A stretch of DNA of 64,000 nt from Rhynchopus sp. YZ270_cl-10. Its lineage: Eukaryota > Euglenozoa > Diplonemea > Diplonemida > Diplonemidae. The DNA lies in contig OZ037930.1 of NCBI GenBank assembly GCA_964035575.1, forward strand, positions 1,033,287-1,097,286. The letters are read 5' to 3'. Every line of letters starts with the position of its first letter. Position 1 is the stretch's first letter. The notes below the pieces were generated by a model. That model saw nothing but the letters and a program-made list of their open reading frames with translations, was not told the origin of the DNA and did no database searches. Of the stretch, positions 40,351 to 50,038 are shown one piece after another. Both the position numbers and the translations under genes were made by a program.

Positions 40351-40584
40351 ATTGGACACGAAGTGTGCTTATCTTCTCTCCAGAGGCTCCTCAGGATATG
40401 TAGTATGTCTCCCAGAGGCTCTCACGCTTCTCATCTGTGAAGGCAGCTTTGTGTTACCGTAGAAATAAATGTGTTGTGCGTACTTCACAGTTATGGATCC
40501 ACTCGGAGAGGACAGAGAGGGAAAAAAAAAAAAAAAAAAAAAACCAAATCTGATCCTGCTGGGGCCTTTTTCGTGAGAGAACTT

Positions 40585-40610
40585 TTGTGGAGATTGCACA
40601 ACTGTGGCTT
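40585..40610 (+). repeat. C repeat, partial copy 11, upstream of the histone fusion
   Basis: tgtggagattgcacaactgt, ggcttc. It lies about 90 bases before the ATG at 40699, a similar spacing to the copy before the transporter at 25002. Confidence 0.6.
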
Positions 40611-40698
40611 CACCCTCCCTCAACCTCCCCGCATGTCACCCCCACACACTTTCCTGCTTCCAAATATTCCATCACCACCAGCACCCAAAAGATAAACA

Positions 40699-41361
40699 AT
40701 GGTCGGCGCAAAGAAGGGAGTGAAGAGGGGATCGTCTGTGACTCTGTCTGAGATGGCTGGTCTGACCTTCCCTGTGGCACGCATCGCAAGCGCACTCAAG
40801 AAGAATGATAGGTTTGCCCCATCCGTGAGCCCAACTGGTGCTGTGTTCCTTACGGCTGCGATGCAATATGTGGTGACGGAGATCCTCATATTGGCGAAGA
40901 AGGAGAGCGCGACCTCCCAGATCACCCCTGAAGCTATTAATACCGCAGTGTTCCAGGACGAAGACTTGAAGTTGCTACTGGCGAACGTGACGATTGAAGG
41001 CAGCAAAGGGAAGAAAGAACCGAAGGCGAAGACTGCCCCAGCGAGCAAGGGCAAGGGCAAGAGCAAGAGCAAGGCCAGCAAGAAGCCTGTGCAGTCACCT
41101 TCTAAGAAGGCAGCAGAGAAGCGAGTCAAGTGTTTGACGCGCACCTCAATCCATCGAATGCTTACAGAACTCCTAGAACGTCACTCACCCGTCACACCAC
41201 GGGTTTCTGCACTGGCGATAAGTGCAGTGCACACAGCCGCAGAGGAGTACCTCGTGGACGTGCTGAAGGGTGCACATAGGCTGCAGCAGCACAGACGCAA
41301 GAGCACACTGATCCAAAAGGACATTTCTTACGCGGTGAGGGTCCGCGAAATGATGTGGTAG
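40699..41361 (+). CDS. Histone doublet: H2A fold fused to an H3-like fold
   Basis: One uninterrupted frame of 220 residues. Residues 19-99 are a recognisable H2A fold: AGLTFPVARIASALKK (H2A AGLQFPVGRVHRLLRK), AVFLTAAMQYVVTEILILA in helix 2, and DEDLKLLLANVTI (H2A NDEELNKLLGKVTI). The H2A docking tail is replaced by a Lys/Ser/Ala linker (100-144). Residues 147-217 match H3: SIHRMLTELL (alpha-N region), SALAISAVHTAAEEYLVDVL (H3 SSAVMALQEASEAYLVGLF), then KSTLIQKDISYAVRVRE (H3 RVTIMPKDIQLARRIRG). The H3 N-terminal tail with its modified lysines is absent. Histone doublets are known from giant viruses and some archaea; an H2A-H3 order in a cellular intron-bearing genome is not one I know. H4 for the second half is less likely, since EYLV and KDI-x-x-A-x-R-x-R are H3 marks. 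Confidence 0.85.
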   Translation: MVGAKKGVKRGSSVTLSEMAGLTFPVARIASALKKNDRFAPSVSPTGAVFLTAAMQYVVTEILILAKKESATSQITPEAINTAVFQDEDLKLLLANVTIEGSKGKKEPKAKTAPASKGKGKSKSKASKKPVQSPSKKAAEKRVKCLTRTSIHRMLTELLERHSPVTPRVSALAISAVHTAAEEYLVDVLKGAHRLQQHRRKSTLIQKDISYAVRVREMMW

Positions 41362-41622
41362 TCCCATGCACCCAGGGAGGGTCCACGGAACGACATTTTG
41401 GGGGTTTGAACGTTTGTGACTCATTTTTTTCTCTCTAACTTTCGTGCACCTATTTTTTTCTTTCTTTTGGTAGACTTTGTTCCTGTTGTTTGGGCTCATT
41501 GGCAGCCTTCCCAGCAGTTGCACCTCATTCTGAAAATAGGTGCGTTTTCGGAATTTTTCCCTGTTTCCCCCCCTACTTTTTCCCCCCTCCCCTGTTTTTT
41601 TTTTAAACAGCCGCAGAGGCAG

Positions 41623-41697
41623 TGTGCAGGCCTTTTGCTGACCATCAATGATCATCCCATTAGGGGAAAATCCCAAAGTTAGCAAAAGGCCTGCACA
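41623..41697. repeat. Hairpin with 17-bp perfect arms
   Basis: tgtgcaggccttttgct pairs with agcaaaaggcctgcaca across a 41-base loop, about 260 bases after the histone fusion stop. Confidence 0.85.
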
Positions 41698-41856
41698 GAG
41701 GGATGTCTAGTAGAGTCGTCAGACTTTCCCAAAGAGCGCAAATGTACCGTGTAGATAGGAAAGTCTGCCAGACTTCTCTATGAAGCAACGTGATGATCGT
41801 ACTTATCACCAAAGTGGTAACTGATTGTCGATTCAATCAAAAATAAGGGAAAAAAA

Positions 41857-41978
41857 GGGGGGCAACAATATTGGAAAGTGTACCATTTGGGAAGCAATGG
41901 TACTTCAATGATATAGGTGAGGTGACGACACCTCCCCCTTTTTTTTACCAGTTGTGTGTGCGTTTAGGAAAAGGCACC
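41857..41978 (+). repeat. K repeat, copy 2
   Basis: Nearly identical to 8743-8865; the only clear change is ctatcaatg versus cttcaatg. Confidence 0.9.
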
Positions 41979-42263
41979 TTCCTATTAAGCCCGCCGACTC
42001 CCCCCCTTTTTTTTTTGGAGCTTCCAGGACCGTACATTGCTCCGTTCCCTATAAGAAATTCCTTATAAGGAATGGTAAAAAAAAGTTTTCAAGCAAAATT
42101 GGTTAAAGTGTAGATGGGTACGTAGAGTCGGGGGGTACTTTTAAGGAAGGTGTTGTGTGCACCTTTTCGTGTTGTGTGTTATGTCTGTAAATGTGTCTTT
42201 GGTGATAGAGGCTCCAGCCTGGTGGATTCGTCTGGATCGTCTCTGTTCACGGTGTGTGTTGGT

Positions 42264-42355
42264 GGATGCCTTGTAATGGTAATTCTTGCGCAGAAGATAC
42301 CACTTAATGTGTTGTTGATGCCTAGTGAGCAGTGAGGGTAATTCTTGCGCAGAAC
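42264..42355 (+). repeat. L repeat, two close copies
   Basis: ggtaattcttgcgcagaa occurs at about 42278 and 42337, the second preceded by gatgcctagtgag. Confidence 0.75.
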
Positions 42356-42756
42356 GTAGCCCTATTGTGTTGTATTGTTGTGTGGGCATATGCACCCCCC
42401 CTAACCCTTCCTCCACCCTGAAAAGTCCCCCACTCATTTTTTTGAAGTCCTGTCCTCAGCGTGGAACCACAAAGCGTGGCGGACCTACCTGATACACTCT
42501 GACAGAGAGCTTTGCCAGAGCATGGTTTCCAAACGTCAAGTAGTGGTACTGCCTCTTAAGAAGAGACCCTTCTCTTAGCACGGTGGGTCTGCAGGAAGAT
42601 AGGAGAAACTTCAATAAATGGAGAGAGAGAGAGAGAGCGGGGTGATTGGTCAGGTGATTGTCGACACACCAAACAAGAGGATTTTTGTCTCACACAGCAA
42701 TGCAACAAAACAGAAGAGGGGGCAAAGCACTGCGATGTGGGGAGGTTTTGGCTTTT

Positions 42757-42805
42757 TTTAAGGTACACTGTCACAAGAGGGCTTTGTATTTTTAAGTCAA
42801 TTTTT
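42757..42805 (+). repeat. B repeat, copy 11 (3' part)
   Basis: aaggtacactgtcacaagag, ggctttgtatttttaagtca. Confidence 0.8.
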
Positions 42806-43287
42806 TTTCCCTCTTTTGGGGGACCTACAGGGTCTTCACCCCACAGTGTTTTGTGATACCATTGTTTCAAAAGGGGGGAAGGGTGCGAAGGGGTCAATAA
42901 TAGAGGCCCTGATGTCTCATTTGGGTTTTGCGCCACACTCTAAGTTGTATGGCACTGCAGATGAGTCCATCTGTAACTGTTCTAACCATCTGGGTGTGTA
43001 ATTCAGACGCACGAAAAAAAAAAAAAAAAAAAAAAGCCCAGCAGAGCCATGTCTTTCTGATGTGGTGGTCTGTCCCAACGAGAAGAAGCCTTTCCCACCC
43101 CCCACATACTTTGCCCACATCACCGTAATACCCCTCAGTGTCAACCACCATCACCTCAGCAGCCCTCAGTGTCAGCTATTATCACCTCAGCCCCAAACCC
43201 CCAACGACCACTCACCAGGTATACAGAGTGCCGACCTGCGCAGGAAGGAGAGCAGCAGTGGCGCTGGTGGTGATGTGGTGTGGTGAT

Positions 43288-43320
43288 TGATGCCTAGTGA
43301 GGGTAATTCTTGCGCAGAAT
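43288..43320 (+). repeat. L repeat, third copy
   Basis: ttgatgcctagtgagggtaa, ttcttgcgcagaa; about 950 bases after the other two. Confidence 0.75.
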
Positions 43321-43819
43321 ATGGGTCCTTGTGGTGTGGTGGTTGCAGTGGCGCTGTTGGACCTTGCCCCCTGGTATGGCCCCCTCCACCCCTTCCACTC
43401 AGTGTTCACAGATGGCGCTACCTGCAGAGTGGTGCGGAGGCAGACGTGGCGACGGACGCGACAGCGGTCATGGGGACCGTGTGGCAGCAGGCAGCAAGCA
43501 GCAGGCAGCCACGGTCGCGGCAGATGTGGTGTGTCGAGCTAACTTCACCTCCACAAATTTATCTCATCCCCCTTGAGCACCCGACTGAGGAGATCTTCAA
43601 TGAGAAACAATTTTCCCACTCCCCCCGCTGTTCTCACTCAGCTGTGCGAACCCACAACCACAACTATCACACCCACTGTAGGTTTTATTCTTGTACACAC
43701 ATACTATTGTCATAAGGAAAAGAGTGCGTGACGAACGTTGAAGAGCTGTTCTAAGCGAAGAACCGCACAAAAAAGGAAGCAGCGTCTTTTCACTTTCTTT
43801 TGTTTATCCTTCGCTGCAA

Positions 43820-46800
43820 ATGATGTTGCGTGCAGCTCTGCTCGCAGCAGCGTTGCTGCTCCCCTCGGTGTCTGCCGACTACCAAGACTTCTATGAGGGC
43901 ACGTGCACAGAGCTTTCTGTGTCGTCCAAGGAAAAGGCGTTGCAGTGCGCATGCAAGCCGCAGGCAGACCAGCTCTACGCGTCTGTTGCGGACACGGTGT
44001 ACACCCACCAGCACTGCCTGGACGGGCGCATCCGTGGTGGGCTTGGTGCGAAGACACTCTTCTCCCTCTACCCGGAGAACATCTGCGACGGGCAGCCGAT
44101 GCCGATGAACTCCTTCCCCGACTGGAGCAGCCCAGACACCATGTACGTCTACTGGGCGGAGGACTCAGACGACTGGACGACTGCGGGCACACACATTGAG
44201 AAGATGCGCTTCACAGACAGCGGGGCAGAGATCGTTGCACACATCAAGCTGCCGAAGTGTGTGCACGGAGGTGGCCTGGCCCGTGGTAAGGGCGACACCC
44301 TTGCTGTGATGTGTGCTGAGGTTGCGGGGTGGACGGAGTGGCTGCACCTGAAGATTGTTGAGGTGTCTCCAGACCTGTCCAAGGAGGTGCGCCGCTTCAG
44401 CGTGCTCCAGGAGGAATGCCGTGCAACAGGCGAGTGCAAGGGAGGATACCCGATGATGAAGGGTGCCGACTTCCGTCTTGTGCAGTACATCCCGTCGCGC
44501 AACTGGTACGTGGCCTTCCACAACGGTGAGTGGGGTGGGCACGTGGCCGACGCGATCACCTTCTGGGACGGCGACACGGAAGAGCAGGTGTCTGGCTACG
44601 GGGACAGCTGGGCGTGCACGGGTGGGCACACGGAGACAGCACGCATGGCGTACAACGCGGAGGTGGACGAGCTTGCCGTGCTCTGCTGTTCGGACCTGGG
44701 TGGCACCTGCAACGACCCCGCTAAGGACAACTGCGACGTCGACAACAAGTGGAAAAACGGGCTTGTCTTCCGGTCGCACATCGAGAAGGTGGGTCCCATT
44801 ACCGTCGCACCCTTCCAGTGTGTTAACAACCAGGCGATCTCTGGCTGGCTTGGCGACCTCCTGCCATGTGGCGACGGGTACGTGCAGGCGTGGCAGGGTC
44901 CTGACGGAGGGAAGGATGTCTTCGAGGCGCAGACGAACGACGTGGGCTTCATGCGTCTCTCGAAGAGCGGTGAGGTGCTGCTGAAGAAGTGGGTGATCAA
45001 GACAACGGGCACACGCGAGCGCAGTGTGAAGCTTGCGAAGCTTGGGTCTGGTAACTGCGACCGCTTCCTGCTTGGGTGGGGTGAGATGGCGGCGGACGCG
45101 TACTACCCTGCGAAATACTTCCTGAAGGAGATTGACGGTGACGGGAACGACCTGACTGAGCCTATTGAGGTGACGCACGCGACGATGTGGGGTGAGGACT
45201 CGCAGTGGGCAACACTTGGCAACGGTGACGTCGCCTGGGCACACACGTGGAAGCGTAACGATGACGGCACACCGAACAAGGTTGGCGAGATGACCGATGG
45301 CAGCGAAGGCGGCAAGTCCTGCACATGGAACGGCAACGGCTACGGCTACACATGGGGCACGCTTGACGACCGTCCAGGAGGCCGCTTCCACACGAACGAG
45401 GCCTTCACCACACGCTACTACTCGAAGGAAGTCACAGAGCCGACACCGGCACCGCCAACAGATGTGCCCGCAGCAGATGTGGACGAATGCGCAGTCATGA
45501 TGCCCTGTGGTGATGGACAGATATGCACGGAAGTGGACATGCAGGTGACAGGCGACTTCACATGTGCGTGTGACAGCGACGCTACAGTGACAGCGACAGG
45601 CATGCCGGCAGACTGTCCCCTTGATGAGTGTGAGGCAAAGCCATGTGGCGACGACCAGACCTGTGAGGATCCAGACACATCTGCGTCTGTGCTCAACGAC
45701 TACACCTGCACCTGCACTGCTGATGCCTCGATCAAAGCAACTGGAGCTGCGGCAACTTGTACAATTGACGAGTGTGAAGCAAAGCCGTGTGGGGATGGCC
45801 AGACCTGTTCCGACCCAGACACAAGCTACGGCAGTCAGCACGACTTCGTGTGCACGTGTGACGTCGACGCAAGCATCACACAGAAGGACGGACCCGCAAC
45901 ATGCTCGAAGGACGAATGTGAGTCTAGCCCTTGTGATGCTGACCAGACCTGTGAGGACCCTGTGAAGACCCTCCAGAGCCTGAAGGACTACACCTGCACA
46001 TGTGACAACGGAGTGAAGGCAACCGGCGGATCAGCAACTTGCACAATTGACGAGTGTGAGGCAAAACCGTGTGGGGATGGCCAGACCTGTTCCGACCCAG
46101 ACACAAGCTACCTTGTGCAACACGACTTCGTGTGCACGTGTGACGTTGACGCCAGCATCACACAGAAGGACGGGCCCGCAACATGCTCGAAGGACGAATG
46201 TAAGTCGAACCCGTGTGGCGACGACCAGACCTGTGAGGACCCTGTGAAGACGCTCAAGAGCTTGAAGGACTACACCTGCGCGTGTGACAACGGAGTGAAG
46301 GCAACAGGTGGGAAAGCCACATGTACCCTTGACGAGTGTGAAGCAAAGCCATGTGGGGATGGACAGACTTGTTCCGACCCAGACACAAGCTACCTTGTGC
46401 AGCACGACTTCGTGTGCACGTGTGACGTCGACGCAACTCTGAGAAAGACTGACGGCCCCGCAACGTGCTCGAAGGACGAATGTGAGTCGAACCCGTGTGG
46501 CGATGACCAGACCTGTGAGGACCCTGTGAAGACGCTCCAGAGCCTGAAGGACTTCACTTGCACATGTGACAACGGAGTGAAGGCAACAGGTGGGAAAGCC
46601 ACGTGCATGATCGATGAGTGCGATGCAGCACCCTGTGGGGATGGCCAGACCTGCTCCGACCCAGACACCAGCTACCTTGTGCAGCACGACTTCGTGTGCA
46701 CGTGTGACGTTGACGCCAGCATCACACAGAAGGATGGGCCTGCAACATGCTCGAAGGACGAGTGTAAGTCGAACCCTTGTGGCGACGACCAGACCTGTGA

Positions 46801-49800
46801 GGACCCTGTGAAGACGCTCAAGAGCTTGAAGGACTACACCTGCACCTGCACTGCTGATGCCTCGATCAAAGCAACTGGAGCTGCGGCAACTTGCACAATT
46901 GACGAGTGTGAAGCAAAGCCGTGTGGGGATGGCCAGACCTGTTCCGACCCAGACACAAGCTACGGCAGCCAGCACGACTTCGTGTGCACGTGTGACGTTG
47001 ACGCAAGCATCACACAGAAGGACGGACCTGCAACATGCTCGAAGGACGAATGTGAGTCGAACCCTTGTGGCGATGACCAGACCTGTGAGGACCCTGTGAA
47101 GACGCTCAAAAGCCTGAAGGACTTCACTTGCACCTGCGACAACGACATGACTGTGCAGGCCACAGGAGCTAAGGTGGCGGCATGCTCCCTCGACGAATGT
47201 GTCGCTAACCCGTGTGGTGATGCACAGACGTGCTCTGACCCTGTGCAGACGTTGGGGTCGAAGTTTGACTTCACGTGCACCTGCGATGTGGACACGATGA
47301 CTGTGAAGACAGGTGCAGCAGCAGTGTGCGAGGTGGACGAGTGCGAGTCGATGCCCTGTGGTGACGGACAGACGTGCACAGACATGGACAAGTCGCCCAG
47401 TGCTACAGGTAGCTTTGAGTGCGTGTGTGCGAACGGGGAGAAGCAGACAGGTGCACCTGCTGTGTGCATGAAAGGCGACACTGACGAGTGCGCAGGAAAC
47501 CCTTGCGCGGGACAGGACTGTGTCGACCCCGATACGACAAGCACCAGCACACTCGACTTTGTGTGCACGTGCACGACGGGCATGGGGTCCGCGACCGGAT
47601 CGGCTGCTGTATGTGAGGTTGACGAGTGTGAGGCGAACCCGTGTGGGAGCAGCCAGGACTGTGTCGATGCAGACAAGGCTGTGTTGAGCACAGACGACTA
47701 CACGTGCAGCTGCAAGGGAGGTGCCACAGGGTCGATGGTGGGTGGTGTTGCAACGTGTGAGTTGGACGAGTGTCTTGCGAAGCCATGTGGCGATGTGCAG
47801 TCCTGTGCAGACAAGAGCAAGGACCCATCTGCGACTCTCGACTACACGTGCACATGTGCAAACGGTGTCACATCGACTGGTGGTCCAGCGACGTGTGAAC
47901 TTGACGAATGCACAGCAGCCACACCACCCTGTGGGGACGGCCAAACATGCGAAGACAAGGACACAAGCTACCTTGTGCAGCACGACTTCGTGTGCACCTG
48001 CGACAACGATGCGACTCTTACAAACATTGATGGACCTGCAACATGCTTCAATGACGAATGCAAGAACAACCCTTGTGGCGACGACCAGACATGTGAAGAC
48101 CCTGAGCAATCGCGCACTAGCCTGAAGGACTACACTTGCACATGTGACAACGGAGTGAAGGCAACAGGTGGGAAAGCCACATGTACCCTTGACGAGTGTG
48201 AGGCAAAACCGTGTGGGGATGGCCAGACCTGTTCCGACCCAGACACCAGCTACCTTGTGCAACACGACTTCGTGTGCACGTGTGACGTTGACGCCAGCAT
48301 CACACAGAAGGACGGGCCCGCAACATGCTCGAAGGACGAATGTAAGTCGAACCCATGTGGCGACGACCAGACCTGTGAGGACCCTGTGAAGACGCTCAAG
48401 AGCTTGAAGGACTTCACCTGCACCTGCACTGCTGATGCCTCGATCAAGTCGACTGGAGCTGCGGCAACTTGCACAATTGACGAGTGCGATGCAGCACCCT
48501 GTGGGGATGGACAGACTTGTTCCGACCCAGACACAAGCTACGGCAGCCAGCACGACTTCGTGTGCACGTGTGACGTCGACGCAACTCTGAGGAAGACTGA
48601 CGGCCCCGCAACGTGCTCGAAGGACGAATGTGAGTCGAACCCTTGTGGCGATGACCAGACCTGTGAGGACCCTGTGAAAACCCTCCAGAGCCTGAAGGAC
48701 TACACTTGCACATGTGACAACGGAGTGAAGGCAACAGGTGGGAAAGCCACGTGCATGATCGATGAGTGCGATGCAGCACCCTGTGGGGATGGCCAGACCT
48801 GTTCCGACCCAGACACAAGCTACGGCAGCCAGCACGACTTCGTGTGCACGTGTGACGTTGACGCAAGCATCACACAGAAGGATGGGCCTGCAACATGCTC
48901 GAAGGACGAGTGTAAGTCGAACCCTTGTGGCGATGACCAGACCTGTGAGGACCCTGTGAAGACGCTCAAGAGCTTGAAGGACTACACCTGCACCTGCACT
49001 GCTGATGCCTCGATCAAAGCAACTGGAGCTGCGGCAACTTGCACAGTTGACGAGTGCGATGCAGTACCCTGTGGGGATGGCCAGACCTGCTCCGACCCAG
49101 ACACAAGCTACGGCAGCCAGCACGACTTCGTGTGCACGTGTGATGTCGACACAACTCTGAGGAAGACTGACGGCCCCGCAACGTGCTCGAAGGACGAATG
49201 TGAGTCGAACCCTTGTGGCGATGACCAGATGTGTGAGGACCCTGTGAAGACGCTCAAAAGCCTGAAGGACTTCACCTGCACATGCGGGAATGGGGTGAAG
49301 GCAACCGGCGGGGCTGCCGACTGCAGTGCTATTAACACGAAGACAACAACAGCGCCTGCAGGAAGCACACCAGCACCGCCAGTTGACACACCCCTGCCGA
49401 GTGGAGAGACATTCGCACCGCAGGTCACAACACCGCTGCCCAGTGGTGAGACACGCGCACCAGTTGACGTTGACGGAACACCCCTGCCAAGTGGCCAGAC
49501 CCGTGCCCCACTTGACATCACCTCCCTGCCAAGCGGCGAGACATACACACCAGAGACCAGATCCCCAGGCCCCAGGCCTGTGACCGGGAAGGTGACCTCC
49601 CGCACACTGCGCCCGTTTGACAAGGAGGAGTACAAGAAGCGTGTGGCACGTCGCACGGGTGAGCCTATTGATACGATTGAGGTGACGGCAACGGATGTGG
49701 GCGACGGGGAGGACATGCTGGTGACGACCTTCACGGGTGCTGAGGGGGCGGCAGCAGCGGCGCTGTTGGAAGAGCTTCTTGGAACGGGTGAGTTCTCAGA

Positions 49801-50038
49801 CCTGCGTGGGTCTGCCGGGACACCTGACACCCCTGAGCCTGCCACGGACGACAGCAGCACGGCTTGGTGGGTGTGGCTCGTTGCTGCCCTTGGTGGTGTT
49901 GTGTGCCTGGGGGCCATGTCAGCAGCCCTTGCGGTGAAGCGGAATGCCGGCGACGGCATCTCGCTTGCGGAGTTCTGCGAGGTGAATGCCGAGCATGAAG
50001 AGATGGACCACTCGCAGCATGAGTTTGCCTCTGTGTAG
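43820..50038 (+). CDS. Large secreted type I membrane protein with 27 EGF-like repeats
   Basis: A single exon of 2072 residues. A signal peptide (MMLRAALLAAALLLPSVSA) leads into a Trp/Gly/Asp-rich ectodomain of about 530 residues that may be a beta-propeller but fits no family I can name. Residues about 554-1835 hold 27 EGF-like repeats of about 47 residues, each opening DEC and following C-x4-C-x5-C...C-x-C...C; the DEC start is typical of calcium-binding EGF modules. Two repeat types alternate (DECEAKPCGDGQTC and DECESNPCGDDQTC), forming a unit of about 97 residues. Next come PLPSGET repeats (Pro/Thr-rich stalk), a small folded domain, one membrane span (WWVWLVAALGGVVCLGAM, about 2015-2035) and a 35-residue acidic cytoplasmic tail. 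A role in adhesion or surface recognition is inferred. High DNA identity between distant repeats suggests gene conversion or recent duplication. Confidence 0.88.
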   Translation: MMLRAALLAAALLLPSVSADYQDFYEGTCTELSVSSKEKALQCACKPQADQLYASVADTVYTHQHCLDGRIRGGLGAKTLFSLYPENICDGQPMPMNSFPDWSSPDTMYVYWAEDSDDWTTAGTHIEKMRFTDSGAEIVAHIKLPKCVHGGGLARGKGDTLAVMCAEVAGWTEWLHLKIVEVSPDLSKEVRRFSVLQEECRATGECKGGYPMMKGADFRLVQYIPSRNWYVAFHNGEWGGHVADAITFWDGDTEEQVSGYGDSWACTGGHTETARMAYNAEVDELAVLCCSDLGGTCNDPAKDNCDVDNKWKNGLVFRSHIEKVGPITVAPFQCVNNQAISGWLGDLLPCGDGYVQAWQGPDGGKDVFEAQTNDVGFMRLSKSGEVLLKKWVIKTTGTRERSVKLAKLGSGNCDRFLLGWGEMAADAYYPAKYFLKEIDGDGNDLTEPIEVTHATMWGEDSQWATLGNGDVAWAHTWKRNDDGTPNKVGEMTDGSEGGKSCTWNGNGYGYTWGTLDDRPGGRFHTNEAFTTRYYSKEVTEPTPAPPTDVPAADVDECAVMMPCGDGQICTEVDMQVTGDFTCACDSDATVTATGMPADCPLDECEAKPCGDDQTCEDPDTSASVLNDYTCTCTADASIKATGAAATCTIDECEAKPCGDGQTCSDPDTSYGSQHDFVCTCDVDASITQKDGPATCSKDECESSPCDADQTCEDPVKTLQSLKDYTCTCDNGVKATGGSATCTIDECEAKPCGDGQTCSDPDTSYLVQHDFVCTCDVDASITQKDGPATCSKDECKSNPCGDDQTCEDPVKTLKSLKDYTCACDNGVKATGGKATCTLDECEAKPCGDGQTCSDPDTSYLVQHDFVCTCDVDATLRKTDGPATCSKDECESNPCGDDQTCEDPVKTLQSLKDFTCTCDNGVKATGGKATCMIDECDAAPCGDGQTCSDPDTSYLVQHDFVCTCDVDASITQKDGPATCSKDECKSNPCGDDQTCEDPVKTLKSLKDYTCTCTADASIKATGAAATCTIDECEAKPCGDGQTCSDPDTSYGSQHDFVCTCDVDASITQKDGPATCSKDECESNPCGDDQTCEDPVKTLKSLKDFTCTCDNDMTVQATGAKVAACSLDECVANPCGDAQTCSDPVQTLGSKFDFTCTCDVDTMTVKTGAAAVCEVDECESMPCGDGQTCTDMDKSPSATGSFECVCANGEKQTGAPAVCMKGDTDECAGNPCAGQDCVDPDTTSTSTLDFVCTCTTGMGSATGSAAVCEVDECEANPCGSSQDCVDADKAVLSTDDYTCSCKGGATGSMVGGVATCELDECLAKPCGDVQSCADKSKDPSATLDYTCTCANGVTSTGGPATCELDECTAATPPCGDGQTCEDKDTSYLVQHDFVCTCDNDATLTNIDGPATCFNDECKNNPCGDDQTCEDPEQSRTSLKDYTCTCDNGVKATGGKATCTLDECEAKPCGDGQTCSDPDTSYLVQHDFVCTCDVDASITQKDGPATCSKDECKSNPCGDDQTCEDPVKTLKSLKDFTCTCTADASIKSTGAAATCTIDECDAAPCGDGQTCSDPDTSYGSQHDFVCTCDVDATLRKTDGPATCSKDECESNPCGDDQTCEDPVKTLQSLKDYTCTCDNGVKATGGKATCMIDECDAAPCGDGQTCSDPDTSYGSQHDFVCTCDVDASITQKDGPATCSKDECKSNPCGDDQTCEDPVKTLKSLKDYTCTCTADASIKATGAAATCTVDECDAVPCGDGQTCSDPDTSYGSQHDFVCTCDVDTTLRKTDGPATCSKDECESNPCGDDQMCEDPVKTLKSLKDFTCTCGNGVKATGGAADCSAINTKTTTAPAGSTPAPPVDTPLPSGETFAPQVTTPLPSGETRAPVDVDGTPLPSGQTRAPLDITSLPSGETYTPETRSPGPRPVTGKVTSRTLRPFDKEEYKKRVARRTGEPIDTIEVTATDVGDGEDMLVTTFTGAEGAAAAALLEELLGTGEFSDLRGSAGTPDTPEPATDDSSTAWWVWLVAALGGVVCLGAMSAALAVKRNAGDGISLAEFCEVNAEHEEMDHSQHEFASV
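45478..49323 (+). repeat. Tandem array encoding EGF-like repeats
   Basis: Twenty-seven in-frame units of about 140-150 bp. Pairs make a unit of about 290 bp; blocks at about 45760-47150 and 48170-49320 are the most alike. Repeats 13-18 in the middle are more diverged, for example CEVDECEANPCGSSQDC. Confidence 0.9.

Larger units (their letters stand above)
39690..40698. other. Intergenic DNA with B and C repeats
   Basis: No gene. A likely polyadenylation word (aataaa) lies at 39902. B (40300) and C (40585) precede the histone fusion gene. Confidence 0.6.
41362..43819. other. Intergenic DNA with K, B and L repeats and a hairpin
   Basis: No supported gene. 43200-43560 has higher GC and short open frames (for example 43297-43542, with a hydrophobic start), but it lacks a family, and a small spliced gene cannot be excluded. 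43130-43200 carries short direct repeats of cctcagtgtca. Confidence 0.45.

Noticed and set aside
41140-41361. Second half of the histone fusion read as H4
   Set aside because: The EEYLV and KDI-x-x-A-x-R-x-R patterns and the alpha-N-like start fit H3, and H4's GRTLYGFGG end is absent.
43297-43542. 81-residue + strand frame with a hydrophobic start
   Set aside because: Higher GC and a possible span, but Arg-rich afterwards, other frames equally open, and no splice pattern that makes a better protein.
46031-49123. Open minus-strand frame of 1030 codons
   Set aside because: Antisense shadow of the EGF array; the repeated Cys spacing makes sense only on the + strand.
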